Positions 34,388 to 44,141 are shown, counted from the stretch's first letter. The stretch: DNA of 64,000 nt from Curtobacterium sp. VKM Ac-1376 (GCF_015351025.1 NZ_JADKRV010000002.1:302936-366935), one strand, 5' to 3'. Numbers and translations: made by a program. Notes: a model not told the origin generated them from the sequence alone.

Positions 34388-34642
34388 TCAGCGGAGCGAT
34401 CGTCCCCAGGAACCCGGTCCGTGCTGGAGCGGGCGACGCAACCCGCGCGCCGAGACGTCCCAGCCCGTGCGGGGCCGGTCGACCACGGCGGCGCGACCGG
34501 CGACCGCGGCCTCGTCGGTCTGGCGCTGGAGGACGGCGACGACGGCGGCGAGTTCCTCGGGGGTCGGCTCGCCGGCGACCACCCGGACGTCCGCCACCGA
34601 GGTCGGCTCGTCCGAGGGCACGGCTGCTGCGTGGCGGCCCAT
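34388..34642 (-). CDS. accE: Acyl-CoA carboxylase epsilon subunit
   Basis: 84 residues. Small actinobacterial subunit that stabilises the alpha-beta complex. Recognised from the pattern VRVVAGEPTPEELAAVVAVL followed by a W near the C-terminus (RTGWDVSARGLR). The ATG shares its A with the TGA of the beta subunit gene, so translation is coupled. Only the position and the short conserved segment support the call. Confidence 0.85.
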   Translation of the reverse strand: MGRHAAAVPSDEPTSVADVRVVAGEPTPEELAAVVAVLQRQTDEAAVAGRAAVVDRPRTGWDVSARGLRRPLQHGPGSWGRSLR

Positions 34643-36237
34643 CAGAGGGGGATGTTCCCGTGCTTCTTCGGCGGCAGGGTCGCGCGCTTGCCGCGCAGGG
34701 ACCGGAGGGCCTTGATGACCGAGACACGCGTGGCGTGCGGCTGGATGATGCCGTCGAGCTCGCCGCGCTCGGCCGCCAGGTACGGCGACGCGACGTTGTA
34801 CGTGTACTCGTTCGCGAGCTTGGTGCGCACGGCGGCGACGTCCTCGCCGGACTCCTCGGCGCGCTTGATCTCGGCGCGGTACAGGATGTTGACGGCGCCC
34901 TGGCCGCCCATGACGGCGATCTCGGCGGTCGGCCAGGCCAGGTTGATGTCGGCGCCGAGCTGCTTCGAGCCCATCACGATGTACGCGCCGCCGTAGGCCT
35001 TGCGTGTGATGACGGTGACGAGCGGGACGGTGGCCTCGGCGTAGGCGTACAGCAGCTTCGCGCCGCGGCGGATGACCCCGGTCCACTCCTGGTCGGTGCC
35101 GGGCAGGTAGCCGGGCACGTCGACGAGGGTCAGGATCGGGACCCCGAACGCGTCGCAGAACCGCACGAAGCGTGCGGCCTTCTCGCCGGCGTCGATGTTC
35201 AGTGTGCCGGCCATCGCCTGCGGCTGGTTCGCGATGATGCCGACGGTACGGCCCTCGACCCGGCCGAAGCCGATGAGGATGTTCGGCGCGAAGAGCGGCT
35301 GGACCTCGAGGAACTCCCCGTCGTCGACGATGTGCTCGATGATCGTCGTGACGTCGTACGGCTGGTTCGTCGAGTCCGGGATCACGACGTCGAGCTCGTG
35401 GTCGGCGTCGGTGGTCTCGAGCTCGGGCAGGACGTCGTAGGCCGGGGGGTCGGACAGGTTGTTGTCCGGCAGGAACCCGATGAGCGAGCGCGCGTAGTCG
35501 AGCGCGTCGGTCTCGTCCTCGGCCAGGTAGTGGGCGACGCCGGACACCGCGTTGTGGGTCTGGGCGCCGCCGAGCTCCTCGAAGCCGACGTCCTCGCCGG
35601 TGACGGTCTTGATGACGTCGGGGCCGGTGACGAACATGTGGCTGGTCTTGTCGACCATGATCACGAAGTCGGTCAGGGCGGGGGAGTACACCGCACCGCC
35701 GGCAGCCGGACCCATGACGATGGAGAGCTGCGGGATGACGCCGGACGCCTGGGTGTTCAGGCGGAAGATCTCGCCGTACTTGCCGAGCGCGACCACCCCT
35801 TCCTGGATCCGGGCGCCGCCGGAGTCGAGGATGCCGATGATCGGCACGCCCGTCTTCAGCGCGTGCTGCATCACCTTGATGATCTTCTCGCCGGCGACCT
35901 CGCCGAGCGACCCGCCGAAGACGGTGAAGTCCTGCGCGTACACGGCGACGTTCCGACCGTGGATCGTGCCGACACCGGTGACGACCGCGTCACCGTAGGG
36001 GCGCTTGGCGTCCATGCCGAACGACGTGGTGCGGTGGCGGACGAACTCGTCGAACTCCACGAAGGAGTTGTCGTCGAGCAGCTGCTCGATGCGTTCGCGC
36101 GCGGTGCCCTTGCCCTTCGCGTGCTGCTTGGCGATGGCGGATTCGCCCGCGGCGGTCACGGCCTCGTGGTACCGGTCGCGGAGGTCGGCGAGTCGGCCGG
36201 CCGTCGTCGACAGATCGGGGGTGTCTCCAGAAGTCAC
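34642..36237 (-). CDS. accD: Acyl-CoA carboxylase carboxyltransferase (beta) subunit
   Basis: 531 residues. Transfers CO2 from carboxybiotin to acetyl- or propionyl-CoA. Crotonase-like halves with [16 protein letters not shown] and [15 protein letters not shown] (N half, oxyanion-hole glycines) and [41 protein letters not shown] and [13 protein letters not shown] (C half). The residue deciding acetyl- versus propionyl-CoA preference cannot be placed with confidence. GTG start with a leaderless -10 at 36244-36249. Partners: alpha at 26631-28415, epsilon immediately downstream. Confidence 0.95.
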   Translation of the reverse strand: MTSGDTPDLSTTAGRLADLRDRYHEAVTAAGESAIAKQHAKGKGTARERIEQLLDDNSFVEFDEFVRHRTTSFGMDAKRPYGDAVVTGVGTIHGRNVAVYAQDFTVFGGSLGEVAGEKIIKVMQHALKTGVPIIGILDSGGARIQEGVVALGKYGEIFRLNTQASGVIPQLSIVMGPAAGGAVYSPALTDFVIMVDKTSHMFVTGPDVIKTVTGEDVGFEELGGAQTHNAVSGVAHYLAEDETDALDYARSLIGFLPDNNLSDPPAYDVLPELETTDADHELDVVIPDSTNQPYDVTTIIEHIVDDGEFLEVQPLFAPNILIGFGRVEGRTVGIIANQPQAMAGTLNIDAGEKAARFVRFCDAFGVPILTLVDVPGYLPGTDQEWTGVIRRGAKLLYAYAEATVPLVTVITRKAYGGAYIVMGSKQLGADINLAWPTAEIAVMGGQGAVNILYRAEIKRAEESGEDVAAVRTKLANEYTYNVASPYLAAERGELDGIIQPHATRVSVIKALRSLRGKRATLPPKKHGNIPL

Positions 36238-36243
36238 CCGCTC

Positions 36244-36249
36244 ACCCTA
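36244..36249 (-). promoter_or_regulatory. Leaderless -10 element of accD
   Basis: TAGGGT on the minus strand ends 6 nt before the GTG at 36237. Confidence 0.5.
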
Positions 36250-36298
36250 CCGGCGGCCGGGACGGCACCGGTTGGAGGACCCCCACGGTTCCTGCCCG

Positions 36299-36304
36299 TA
36301 CATT
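36299..36304 (+). promoter_or_regulatory. Leaderless -10 element of birA
   Basis: TACATT ends 7 nt before the ATG at 36312. The accD and birA promoters are back to back in 74 bp. Confidence 0.5.
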
Positions 36305-36311
36305 TGCGTGC

Positions 36312-37112
36312 ATGTCCACATCCCCGTCGCCGTCGTTCTCCGCCACCAGCGAGGCGGTCCGGTCGGCGGGCGCGACGATCACCACCCCGGCCGAGACCGG
36401 TTCCACGAACGCCGACCTGCTCGCGGTTGCCACCGAGCAGCAGCACGGCAGCGTCGTCGCGACCCTGCACCAGACCGCGGGGCGCGGACGGCTGAACCGG
36501 ACCTGGACCGCACCGGCCGGCGAGACGCTGGCCGCGAGCCTGCTCGTCCGCGCCGACCTCGACGACCACGACCGCGGCTGGTTGCCCCTCGTCGCGGGTA
36601 CGGCCATGCGCGACGCGATCGTGGCGGTGCTGCCCGTCGGAGCCGAAGTGCTCGTGAAGTGGCCGAACGACGTCCAGATCGCCGGCGAGAAGGTGTGCGG
36701 CATCCTCTGCCAGGTCGGCGTCGACGGCAGCGTCGTGGTCGGCGCCGGCGTGAACCTGACGATCCCCGCCGACCGGCTGCCGACCCCGACGTCCACGTCG
36801 CTCCTCGTCGCGGGCGCCGCCGATGACGCACCCGCCCTGGCCGACGCGGTCCTGTCCGCTTTCCTGCGGTCCGTCCTGGAGGCGGTGGCCGGCCTGGTCA
36901 CGGGTGGTCCCGCCGCCGAGTCGGTCCGGTCCCGCGTCCGCGCCGCGTGCAGCACGATCGGTCGCCGCATCCGCCTCGAGCTTCCGGACGGCACGGTGGA
37001 GGAAGCCGAGGCCACCGGCATCGACGACGGCGGCCGGATCACGATCCGGGACCGAGCGGGGGCCTCCAGGGGCGTCGCGGTGGGGGACGTCACCCACCTG
37101 CGGTATGCATGA
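36312..37112 (+). CDS. birA: Biotin--[acetyl-CoA-carboxylase] ligase
   Basis: 266 residues. Makes biotinyl-AMP and attaches biotin to the carrier Lys of the carboxylase. Motifs: ETGSTNADLL, the biotinyl-AMP loop HQTAGRGRLNRTW, and VLVKWPNDVQIAGEKVCGI. It lacks an N-terminal DNA-binding domain, so it is a monofunctional ligase without the repressor role. Divergent from accD, which fits a shared biotin-enzyme theme. Confidence 0.94.
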   Translation: MSTSPSPSFSATSEAVRSAGATITTPAETGSTNADLLAVATEQQHGSVVATLHQTAGRGRLNRTWTAPAGETLAASLLVRADLDDHDRGWLPLVAGTAMRDAIVAVLPVGAEVLVKWPNDVQIAGEKVCGILCQVGVDGSVVVGAGVNLTIPADRLPTPTSTSLLVAGAADDAPALADAVLSAFLRSVLEAVAGLVTGGPAAESVRSRVRAACSTIGRRIRLELPDGTVEEAEATGIDDGGRITIRDRAGASRGVAVGDVTHLRYA

Positions 37113-37116
37113 CGGC

Positions 37117-37665
37117 ATGACCGCCGAGCCCCCGCCCGAACGCGTCGTCGCACGCCTGCGACCGCACGCGCGTCGGCTCGTGCGCCCGGCGGTGTTCGTC
37201 GTGCTCGTCACCGCGGCGGGCGGCTTCGGCTTCGGCGTGTTCCAGGCGCAGCTGGCCTGGTTGAACGCCGTCGTCGCCGTGGTCGTCGTGGTGCTCGTGG
37301 TGTTCGGCGGTGCGGTCCCGCTGTTCCGGTGGATGTCCGAGCGGTACGTCGTCACCACCCGCAGACTGGTCGTGGTGAACGGTCTCGGCACCCGGACCCG
37401 ACGCGAGCTCCTGCACTCCCGCGGCTACGACGTCACCGTGCGGCGGCGCGGGCTGCAGGGACTGTTCCGCTCCGGCGACGTGCTCGTGTTCCCGGGCGAC
37501 GACCCGGCCGTGGTGCTCGCGGACGTGCCGCACGCCGATCTGGTGGTCGCCGTCCTGCACGACCTGGTCGAGGCGTACGAGGCCCGTCGCCGGCACCGCG
37601 AGCCCGACTGGGACGAGATCGTGGGCGGTCCGGACCGGCCGCCCTGGGGGGACGTCCGGGCCTGA
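37117..37665 (+). CDS. PH-domain (bPH2-like) membrane protein
   Basis: 182 residues. Two hydrophobic helices (LVRPAVFVVLVTAAGGFGFG and LNAVVAVVVVVLVVFGGAV), then a bacterial PH-like domain with the typical SERYVVTTRRLVVVNGLGTRTR and ...GLQGLFRSGDVLVFPGDDP pattern. ATG 37117 chosen; an in-frame ATG at 37105 overlaps birA. Probably co-transcribed with birA. Function unknown. Confidence 0.8.
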   Translation: MTAEPPPERVVARLRPHARRLVRPAVFVVLVTAAGGFGFGVFQAQLAWLNAVVAVVVVVLVVFGGAVPLFRWMSERYVVTTRRLVVVNGLGTRTRRELLHSRGYDVTVRRRGLQGLFRSGDVLVFPGDDPAVVLADVPHADLVVAVLHDLVEAYEARRRHREPDWDEIVGGPDRPPWGDVRA

Positions 37666-37725
37666 GACCCGAGTTCCGCGACACCCTGCTGCGGGTGCCG
37701 CCGTGAGACTTCGGCCAGAAACCGG

Positions 37726-37731
37726 TACCGT
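37726..37731 (+). promoter_or_regulatory. Leaderless -10 element of ugd
   Basis: TACCGT ends 7 nt before the GTG at 37739. Confidence 0.5.
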
Positions 37732-37738
37732 CTTCGAC

Positions 37739-39046
37739 GTGCGTATCTCTGTCATCGGCTGCGGCTACCTCGGTGCCGTCCATGCCGCCTCAATGGCCAA
37801 GCTCGGACACGAGGTCGTCGCTGTGGACGTCGACCCGGTCAAGATCGAGCGGCTCGCCGCGGGCGAGGCCCCCTTCTTCGAACCCGGGCTCCCCGAGATC
37901 CTGACCGAGGCCCTCGAGTCCGGTCGGATCCGCTTCACGACGGACATGGCCGAGGTGGCCGGCGCCCGCGTCCACTTCCTGGCCGTCGGCACGCCACAGG
38001 GCCCGACCGGTGCCGCGGACCTGACATACGTCAACGCCGCGGTCGCCGCGCTCACCCCGCACCTGTCCGCGGGCGAGTTCGTCGTCGGCAAGTCGACGGT
38101 GCCGGTCGGCACCGCCGCGCGGCTCGCCGCCGAGGTGTCCGAGGTCGTCCCCGGTGCGACGCTCGTCTGGAACCCTGAGTTCCTGCGCGAGGGCTTCGCC
38201 GTGCAGGACACCATCGCCCCCGACCGCTTCGTCTACGGCGTGCCCGAGGGTGCGGCCGGCCAGCAGGCCGTCGCCGCGCTCGACGAGGTCTACGCCGAGG
38301 CGCTGTCCACCGGCACACCCAGGCTCGTCGTCAACCTGCCCACCGCCGAACTCGTGAAGATCAGCGCGAACGCGTTCCTCGCGACGAAGATCTCGTTCAT
38401 CAACTCGATGGCCGAGATCGCCGAGGTCGCCGGCGCCGACGTCACCGCGCTCGCCGACGCCATCGGCCACGACGCCCGCATCGGCCGCAAGTTCCTGAAC
38501 GCCGGTCTCGGCTTCGGTGGCGGCTGCCTGCCCAAGGACATCCGGGCCTTCCAGGCGCGGGCGAACGAGCTCGGCGTCGGGGAGTCCCTCGCGTTCCTGG
38601 CCGACGTCGACGCCACCAACCTCCGTCGTCGTGCGCACGTGGTCGAGCTCGCACAGGAGCTGCTCGGCGGCGTCGTCACCGGCAAGCGCGTCGCGGTGCT
38701 CGGCCTGGCGTTCAAGCCGAACTCGGACGACGTCCGCGACTCGCCGGCCCTCGACATCGCTGCCCGCCTGCAGGAGCTCGGCGCCGTCGTCTCGGCGTAC
38801 GACCCGGAGGCCGTCGTCACCGCCCGCCGCGTGCACCCGGAGCTCGACTACGTCGAGAGCTCCGCCGAGGCCCTCGGCGGTGCCGACCTGGTGCTCGTGC
38901 TCACCGAGTGGACCGAGTTCCGCGAACTCGACGCCACCGCTGCGGCAGCGCTCGTCGCGACGCCGATCGTCATCGACGGCCGCAACTGCCTCGACCGCGA
39001 CGCATGGACCGCCGCGGGCTTCACGTACCGCGGCATGGGCCGCTAG
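37739..39046 (+). CDS. ugd: UDP-glucose 6-dehydrogenase
   Basis: 435 residues. Oxidises UDP-glucose to UDP-glucuronate, a precursor for acidic surface polymers. N-terminal NAD motif VIGCGYLGAVHAASMAKLGHEV as in the family, catalytic Cys263 in GFGGGCLPKDIRAF, and the C-terminal UDP-binding domain with LGLAFKPNSDDVRDSPAL. The GTG at 37739 places the NAD motif at the very N-terminus, as usual; the longer frame was rejected. Ends before the palindrome at 39085. Confidence 0.95.
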   Translation: MRISVIGCGYLGAVHAASMAKLGHEVVAVDVDPVKIERLAAGEAPFFEPGLPEILTEALESGRIRFTTDMAEVAGARVHFLAVGTPQGPTGAADLTYVNAAVAALTPHLSAGEFVVGKSTVPVGTAARLAAEVSEVVPGATLVWNPEFLREGFAVQDTIAPDRFVYGVPEGAAGQQAVAALDEVYAEALSTGTPRLVVNLPTAELVKISANAFLATKISFINSMAEIAEVAGADVTALADAIGHDARIGRKFLNAGLGFGGGCLPKDIRAFQARANELGVGESLAFLADVDATNLRRRAHVVELAQELLGGVVTGKRVAVLGLAFKPNSDDVRDSPALDIAARLQELGAVVSAYDPEAVVTARRVHPELDYVESSAEALGGADLVLVLTEWTEFRELDATAAAALVATPIVIDGRNCLDRDAWTAAGFTYRGMGR

Positions 39047-39084
39047 ACCGGACGCCACCGGGCGCCCCGCGCCCACCCGACACG

Positions 39085-39131
39085 ACAGGAGGCCCGGTGC
39101 CGGTCCGAGGGCCCGGCACCGGGCCGCCTGT
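39085..39131. terminator. Palindrome between convergent ugd and glycosyltransferase genes
   Basis: ACAGGAGGCCCGGTGCCGG on one side and CCGGCACCGGGCCGCCTGT on the other, one mismatch. Related in its AGGAGGCCCG core to the GGGAGGCCCG palindromes but with a different outer part. Confidence 0.7.
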
Positions 39132-39152
39132 GCGTCGTACCGGGCCGCTCCG

Positions 39153-40355
39153 TCAGCGGATCGCCGCGCGGAGCACGGCGCGGTAGCGCTCGCCGATCCG
39201 CTCGGTGGAGAACTCCGCCGCCGACACCACGGCCTGCTCCTGGTAGCGCGTGCGGGCGCCGTCGTCGGCGAGCACACGCTGCAGGGCGGCCCGCAGCGCC
39301 GGGACGTCACCGGGGGGCACCAGGACGCCGCTGTGGTCGTCCTGCACGACGTCGCGGATGCCGGGCAGGTCGCTCGCCACGATGGCGGCACCGACGGCAG
39401 CGGCCTCGAGCAGGGTGACCGGAAGCCCCTCCTGGTCGCCGTTCGCGGCCGGGATCGACGGCACGGCGACGACCGTGGCCGCCGCGAGGGTCTCGAGCAC
39501 CTCGCTGCGCCCGCGCTGACCGAGGAAGGTCACCGGTAGCCCGGCGGCCTGCTGCTCGAGCTGCGCGCGGTAGGGGCCGTCCCCGACGACCGTGAGCCGC
39601 CACGGGACCTCGGCGCCGAGCCCGCGCAGTGCGTCGATGAGGTTGCCGAAGCCCTTCTTCTCGACGAGCCGGCCGACGGCCACCACGTGGTGCTCCTGCG
39701 CGGGCACACGGGCGCGGGTGTCGCGGGCGGGACCGAGGTCGACCCCCATCGGGATCACCGTCGACCGAGACTCCGGAACGCCCCACTCGGTCAGCCGCTC
39801 ACGCATCTCGGAGTTCACCGTCGTGACGTGCGCCGAACGTGCGAAGATCCACCGCTTCAGGCGGACCAGGGGCGCCGCACGGAGCGCGTAGACGTCACCG
39901 CCGTGGGTCGTGACCACGACGGGGACGCCGGGGGCCGCGAGCGTCGCGACGAGTGCCTGCGGGATGGCCCAGTGCGCGTGGATGACGTCGGGCTTCGCGG
40001 AGCGCACCACGCGGCGCACCGCCAGGTACTGCGCGAGCACGAGCGCCGGCACCTGCACGATGCGCGAGCGGCGCTCCTTGAGGTTGTCGAGGATCGCACC
40101 GTCGGCCAGGTCCTCGAAGCGGCGAGGGAAGTACGGGTACCGCCGGACGGCCACGTCGCCGAGGCGTTCCTTCGCGGCACCACCGGGCACGCGCGGGGTG
40201 AGCACGAGCGTGTCGAACTCGGTCGCCTCCTGGTGCGCGAGGTCGAGCACGAACGCGGGGACGCCGTCGTCCGGCCGGGCCGGGAACGTCGAGCCCAGGA
40301 CGAGCAAGCGGGGGCGGTCCTGGTGGGAGCGGGTGGAGCGGGTGGTGCGGGACAT
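39153..40355 (-). CDS. GT4 family glycosyltransferase
   Basis: 400 residues, GT-B fold. N-terminal PRLLVLGSTFPARPDDGVPA, the YP-type acceptor loop VVVTTHGGDVYAL, central VVAVGRLVEKKGFGNLIDAL and the donor site NGDQEGLPVTLLEAAAVG (EX7E). ATG 40355 chosen for the GGAAAGG Shine-Dalgarno; an upstream open frame to 40670 overlaps the divergent gene and is rejected. Donor and acceptor are unknown; neighbours suggest polysaccharide assembly. Confidence 0.88.
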   Translation of the reverse strand: MSRTTRSTRSHQDRPRLLVLGSTFPARPDDGVPAFVLDLAHQEATEFDTLVLTPRVPGGAAKERLGDVAVRRYPYFPRRFEDLADGAILDNLKERRSRIVQVPALVLAQYLAVRRVVRSAKPDVIHAHWAIPQALVATLAAPGVPVVVTTHGGDVYALRAAPLVRLKRWIFARSAHVTTVNSEMRERLTEWGVPESRSTVIPMGVDLGPARDTRARVPAQEHHVVAVGRLVEKKGFGNLIDALRGLGAEVPWRLTVVGDGPYRAQLEQQAAGLPVTFLGQRGRSEVLETLAAATVVAVPSIPAANGDQEGLPVTLLEAAAVGAAIVASDLPGIRDVVQDDHSGVLVPPGDVPALRAALQRVLADDGARTRYQEQAVVSAAEFSTERIGERYRAVLRAAIR

Positions 40356-40390
40356 CGTGCCTTTCCGGGGTGGCGGGAGGACGGTACCGG

Positions 40391-40396
40391 TAGGCT
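40391..40396 (+). promoter_or_regulatory. Leaderless -10 element of the pyruvyltransferase gene
   Basis: TAGGCT ends 8 nt before the GTG at 40405. Confidence 0.45.
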
Positions 40397-40404
40397 CTCC
40401 ACCC

Positions 40405-41628
40405 GTGCGCGTTCTGATCCACAATAGCGATTCCCCCCACAACCGCGGGGACCGGGCGATCCTCGCCGGCAACGTCGAGCTGGTGCGCCGGCGGTGGCCC
40501 GATGCCGACATCATGTCCCTGTCGCAGTACCCCCAGCGGGACGCTGCGTGGTTCGGGATCCGGTTCCTGCCGGTGTCCCCGTACAGCACCGGCATCGGCG
40601 ACCTGTTCGCGCTGCTCCGTGCTGCTCGCGGTGCCGATGTCGTCCTCTGGGGCGGTGGCGAGATCCTCAAGGACTACACGAACAAGCTCGGCCTGGTGTA
40701 CTGGTTCGGCAAGATGCTGCTCGTCCGCGCGGTCAACAAGAACCTGATCGGGGCGTTCCAGGGCATCGGCCCGACCAGCGCCGGGGTCAGCAAGCGCCTC
40801 ATCCGCGCGACCGTCGACCTGTGCCGCTCCTTCGCCGTCCGTGACGACGAGTCCCGCGAGAAGCTCCTGTCCTGGGGTGTGACGACACCGATCGTGTCGT
40901 CGTTCGACCCCGCAGTGGTCGGCACCGTCACCGCTCCCGACGCCGCCGTCCTGGAGCGGCTCGAGCGCACCACCGGCCTGACCGCCGATCGGCTCGATGG
41001 CTCGATCGGCTTCGGTGTCCGTCGCTGGTTCCACTACAAGCGCAGCGGCTGGATCCCGTTCCGGTTCCTGCCGAAGCGGTTCCGCCAGACCGGGGTGGAC
41101 AGCGACAAGCTCGTCACCTACCGCCAGGCCGTCGCCGACCTCGCCGACCGTGTCATCGACCGGTGGGACGCCGACGTGGTGTTCTACCCGATGCACATGG
41201 AGGCATCCGAGGGCGACGCCGCGTTCGCGCGCGAGGTCATCGCCCTGATGCGTCACGCTGACCGCACCCACGTCATCGAGGCCGACGAGTTCTCGCCCTC
41301 CGAGTACGCCGGGCTGATGTCCCGCAGCCGACTGTTCCTGGCGAGTCGCCTGCACTCCGCGATCGTCGCGACCATCGCGGGTGTCCCGGCCGCGGTGCTC
41401 TACTACGTCGACAAGGGCCGGCTGTTCTTCGAGCAGATGGGCCAGCAGGAGTTCTCGAAGCCCATCGAGGCCGCCCTCGAGCCGTCGTTCGTCGACGACG
41501 TCACCGCGCAGCTCGAGGCGCTCGACGCCGACCGCGACGCGGTCCGCGCGCAGCTCGCCGCGGGCGTCGCCCGCATGGCGACCGCGCTCGACGCGGACTT
41601 CGCGGAGGCGACCCGCGACGTCCGCTGA
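40405..41628 (+). CDS. Polysaccharide pyruvyl transferase family protein
   Basis: 407 residues. Family PF04230: adds pyruvate ketals to sugars of surface polymers. Starts VRVLIHNSDSPHNRGDRAIL (the N-rich loop), then ADVVLWGGGEILKDYTNKLG, GAFQGIGPTSAGVSKRL, FAVRDDESREKLLSWGV, and SRLFLASRLHSAIVATIAGVP, the conserved His-containing end. The enzyme fold is related to GT-B. Divergent from the GT4 gene with 49 bp between; both probably act on the same polymer. Confidence 0.87.
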   Translation: MRVLIHNSDSPHNRGDRAILAGNVELVRRRWPDADIMSLSQYPQRDAAWFGIRFLPVSPYSTGIGDLFALLRAARGADVVLWGGGEILKDYTNKLGLVYWFGKMLLVRAVNKNLIGAFQGIGPTSAGVSKRLIRATVDLCRSFAVRDDESREKLLSWGVTTPIVSSFDPAVVGTVTAPDAAVLERLERTTGLTADRLDGSIGFGVRRWFHYKRSGWIPFRFLPKRFRQTGVDSDKLVTYRQAVADLADRVIDRWDADVVFYPMHMEASEGDAAFAREVIALMRHADRTHVIEADEFSPSEYAGLMSRSRLFLASRLHSAIVATIAGVPAAVLYYVDKGRLFFEQMGQQEFSKPIEAALEPSFVDDVTAQLEALDADRDAVRAQLAAGVARMATALDADFAEATRDVR

Positions 41629-41652
41629 CGTGGTGGTCGCGACCCCGCACCT

Positions 41653-41700
41653 GACGGACGGGAGGCCCGTGGCGACACCGCCGCGGGCCTCCCGTCCGTC
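41653..41700. terminator. GGGAGGCCCG-family palindrome (48 bp)
   Basis: Outer arm GACGGACGGGAGGCCCG and its complement at the other end; nearly identical to the copy at 50929-50976 (differs only in the central bases). Lies between convergent genes. Confidence 0.75.
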
Positions 41701-41718
41701 AGGTGGTGGCGACCGACG

Positions 41719-42726
41719 TCACTCGGTCTTGGACGCGAAGCGCTTCAGGTACGTCACGTTGTTGCGGTAGACGTCCTGATCGCCGGGGAGCGTGCCGCTG
41801 GCCGCCCACTGCCAGAAGGTCCACTTCGACCAGCTGCGGCCGAGAGTGCCGGGCGTGGTGAAGTCCTTCACCGGGTAGATCGCGACGAACAGCGGGTTCT
41901 TCGAGAACTGGTTGCTGTTGTTCGTGCAGCGCTTCCACCAGTCGGTCGTTGTGTAGATCGCCGGGTAGCGGTGGGTCTTCTTGTAGACCGTGGTCGAGAA
42001 GTCCTTGATCCAACTGCGCATCGCACCCCACGACTTGCCGTAGCAGGTGCCCTGGGCGGCGCTGCCGTACTCGATGTCGAGCAGCGGCGGCAGCGTCTTG
42101 CCGTCGTTGGTCCACTGGCCGCCGTGCGCGAAGAAGTAGTTCGCGGTCGCGGCACCGCTCGCCTGGCTCGGCTGCGCGTAGACGTAGCCCCCGCGGTACA
42201 GGTTGCGCTGCTTCGCGGTGGCGTACTGCTGCTTGTACGTCGAGCTGACGTAGGACGTGCCCTCGGTCGCCTTGACGTACACGAAGCGGGCACCGTTGCG
42301 GTACGCCTGCAGGAAGTTGACGCTCGGCTGCCAGGCGCTGATGTCGAAGCCCTGCACCCGCCCGGGGGGCGGCCCGCCAGCCGTGGCGGCGGCAGCGGAG
42401 GAGCTGAGCGACTGCGCGCTCACACCACCCGTCGACGTGCCGGGGGAGACGGTGGTGACGTGGGACTCGCCGGCGTGGGCGGCGATGCCGGCGCCCATGG
42501 TGTGGTTGCCGGTGCGGTCCATCTCGGCGATGGAGAGCTCCTGAGGGGGAGCGGCGGCGGGCGCCGGTGCGGGGCTCGCCGTGCTCGCGACCGGAGCCGG
42601 CGTCGCCGTCGCGGTGGCCGGGTCGGTTGCGGTCACGCCGACCGCCGGGCCGCTGCCGAAGGTGATGGCCGCGGCGACGGCGGCGGCGGTGCCGAGTCCG
42701 AGGATTCTGCTGATCGGTGCGGGCAT
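41719..42726 (-). CDS. Secreted GH25 lysozyme-like hydrolase
   Basis: 335 residues. Signal peptide (ISRILGLGTAAAVAAAITFG), a Ser/Thr/Ala/Pro-rich linker to about residue 120, then a GH25 domain: RVQGFDISAWQPSV with the conserved Asp, RFVYVKATEGTSYVSS, and the catalytic segment PPLLDIEYGS. Ends with KWTFWQWAASGTLPGDQDVY, typical of the family. Cleaves peptidoglycan glycan strands, probably its own wall. ATG 42726 is preceded by a GGGAAGACG-type site. Confidence 0.9.
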   Translation of the reverse strand: MPAPISRILGLGTAAAVAAAITFGSGPAVGVTATDPATATATPAPVASTASPAPAPAAAPPQELSIAEMDRTGNHTMGAGIAAHAGESHVTTVSPGTSTGGVSAQSLSSSAAAATAGGPPPGRVQGFDISAWQPSVNFLQAYRNGARFVYVKATEGTSYVSSTYKQQYATAKQRNLYRGGYVYAQPSQASGAATANYFFAHGGQWTNDGKTLPPLLDIEYGSAAQGTCYGKSWGAMRSWIKDFSTTVYKKTHRYPAIYTTTDWWKRCTNNSNQFSKNPLFVAIYPVKDFTTPGTLGRSWSKWTFWQWAASGTLPGDQDVYRNNVTYLKRFASKTE

Positions 42727-42851
42727 GTGGTCTCGTCTTCCCTGTCGAGATGCCGTGGGCCTGATCTCCCACGCCGCGTTCCGAGCGATGCTACCTGCCT
42801 CGACGACACATGTCCGTCCGACGCACGACGCTTGCGGGCGGAGCGTGTCCC

Positions 42852-44141
42852 CTACGGCGCCGGGCGCGTGTCCGCGGGGTTGTCGGCGTCGTCGGTCTCG
42901 ACCTCGGGCAGGCGGCCGCGGGACGAGACCTCGCGGGTGGCGTGCTTCTGCCGGCGGTTGAGGAAGTTGCGCTCCACGAGCCACCAGAAGCCGACGCAGA
43001 TCGCGAGCGCCACCGGGATGACGACGAAGACCATCAGCAGGAACTGCCACTTCGGGTACAGCCCCATGGGCAGGAGCAACAGGTTGCCGAGACCGAGCAG
43101 CGGGCTGTGGAACAGGTACACGGAGTACGACACGAGCCCGAGGAGCACGAGCGGCTTCCAGGCGAAGAAGCGTGCCAGCCAGGTGTGCTGCCCGGTGACG
43201 GCACGGCGCCCCATCCAGGTCAGCAGGATGCCGGCGAAGATGCCGAGGACGACCTCGGACGGCCAGGTCTGGTGCTGCCAGTAGTCGCGGTTGCGGAAGA
43301 AGACGAGGAGCATGCCGACGAACATCGCGGCGACGAACACCCCGCCCTGCCAGCGCGGACCGCCCAGCTTCGAGCTGTTCAGCTTGCCGGTCAGGTGCTC
43401 GTCACGTGCCTTGACCGTCAGCTCGGCGGCGAGCATGCCGACCGCGAAGAGCCCGACGAACCACGGGTGCATCCACGAGTACCGGCTCTCCGAGCCCATC
43501 CACATGCCGATCAGGACGAGCGAGGACGCGGTGGCCCATCCGCCGAAGACCTTCCAGAGCGGCAGGATCAGCAGCGGCATGAGGAAGTAGATCTGCCACT
43601 CGACGGCGACGGTCCACATCGGGCCGTTGATCTTGCCGATGTACTGCGGGAAGAAGTCGTGCACCAGGAAGAAGTGCGTGAGGAACGTGCCCCAGCCCAT
43701 CGGGAGCTTGGTGTCCCACTGGGTGCCGCCGGGCTGCCCCATCACCGGCACGAACAGGATGATGAGCGCGAACACGACGAGCGACGCCCAGTACGGCGGG
43801 ATGATCCGTCGAGCGCGCCGCCAGATGAACTTCCAGAAGCCGCCGGGCAGGCGGTAGCGGTCGAACCGCGTCAGTACGGGCAGCATCAGCACGTAGCCCG
43901 ACAGCACGATGAACAGCGGGACGCCGAGGTACCCCCACCCGATGAACGGGCGGAGCCACGGCAGCTCCGTCGGCCCGGTGCCGGTCGTCCCGGTGAAGAG
44001 GTACGCGTGGTAGAACACGACCGCCAGGGCAGCCAGACCGCGGAGCCCGTCGAGGTACGGGAACTCGAGCCGGCCCCCGGCGCGGGGAGCGGTCGCCGCG
44101 GGATCGGCTGCGGATTCGGCTGCGCGGGGTTCGGTGGCCAA
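42852..44141 (-). CDS. Membrane acyltransferase, OafA/acyltransferase-3 family
   Basis: 429 residues, about ten membrane helices. Opening FPYLDGLRGLAALAVVFYHAYLF carries the family RxxA..V..H motif (His in the first helix). Acetylates or otherwise acylates surface polysaccharide or peptidoglycan. I chose the TTG at 44141 (GAGGACG Shine-Dalgarno) because upstream sequence runs into the divergent gene. C-terminal tail charged (RQKHATREVSSRGRLPEVET). Confidence 0.86.
   Translation of the reverse strand: MATEPRAAESAADPAATAPRAGGRLEFPYLDGLRGLAALAVVFYHAYLFTGTTGTGPTELPWLRPFIGWGYLGVPLFIVLSGYVLMLPVLTRFDRYRLPGGFWKFIWRRARRIIPPYWASLVVFALIILFVPVMGQPGGTQWDTKLPMGWGTFLTHFFLVHDFFPQYIGKINGPMWTVAVEWQIYFLMPLLILPLWKVFGGWATASSLVLIGMWMGSESRYSWMHPWFVGLFAVGMLAAELTVKARDEHLTGKLNSSKLGGPRWQGGVFVAAMFVGMLLVFFRNRDYWQHQTWPSEVVLGIFAGILLTWMGRRAVTGQHTWLARFFAWKPLVLLGLVSYSVYLFHSPLLGLGNLLLLPMGLYPKWQFLLMVFVVIPVALAICVGFWWLVERNFLNRRQKHATREVSSRGRLPEVETDDADNPADTRPAP

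Noticed and set aside
34233..34996. Plus-strand open frame reading MPTPEPRVSRHYGG onward
   Set aside because: Overlaps the epsilon and beta carboxylase genes on the other strand and lacks protein-like composition.
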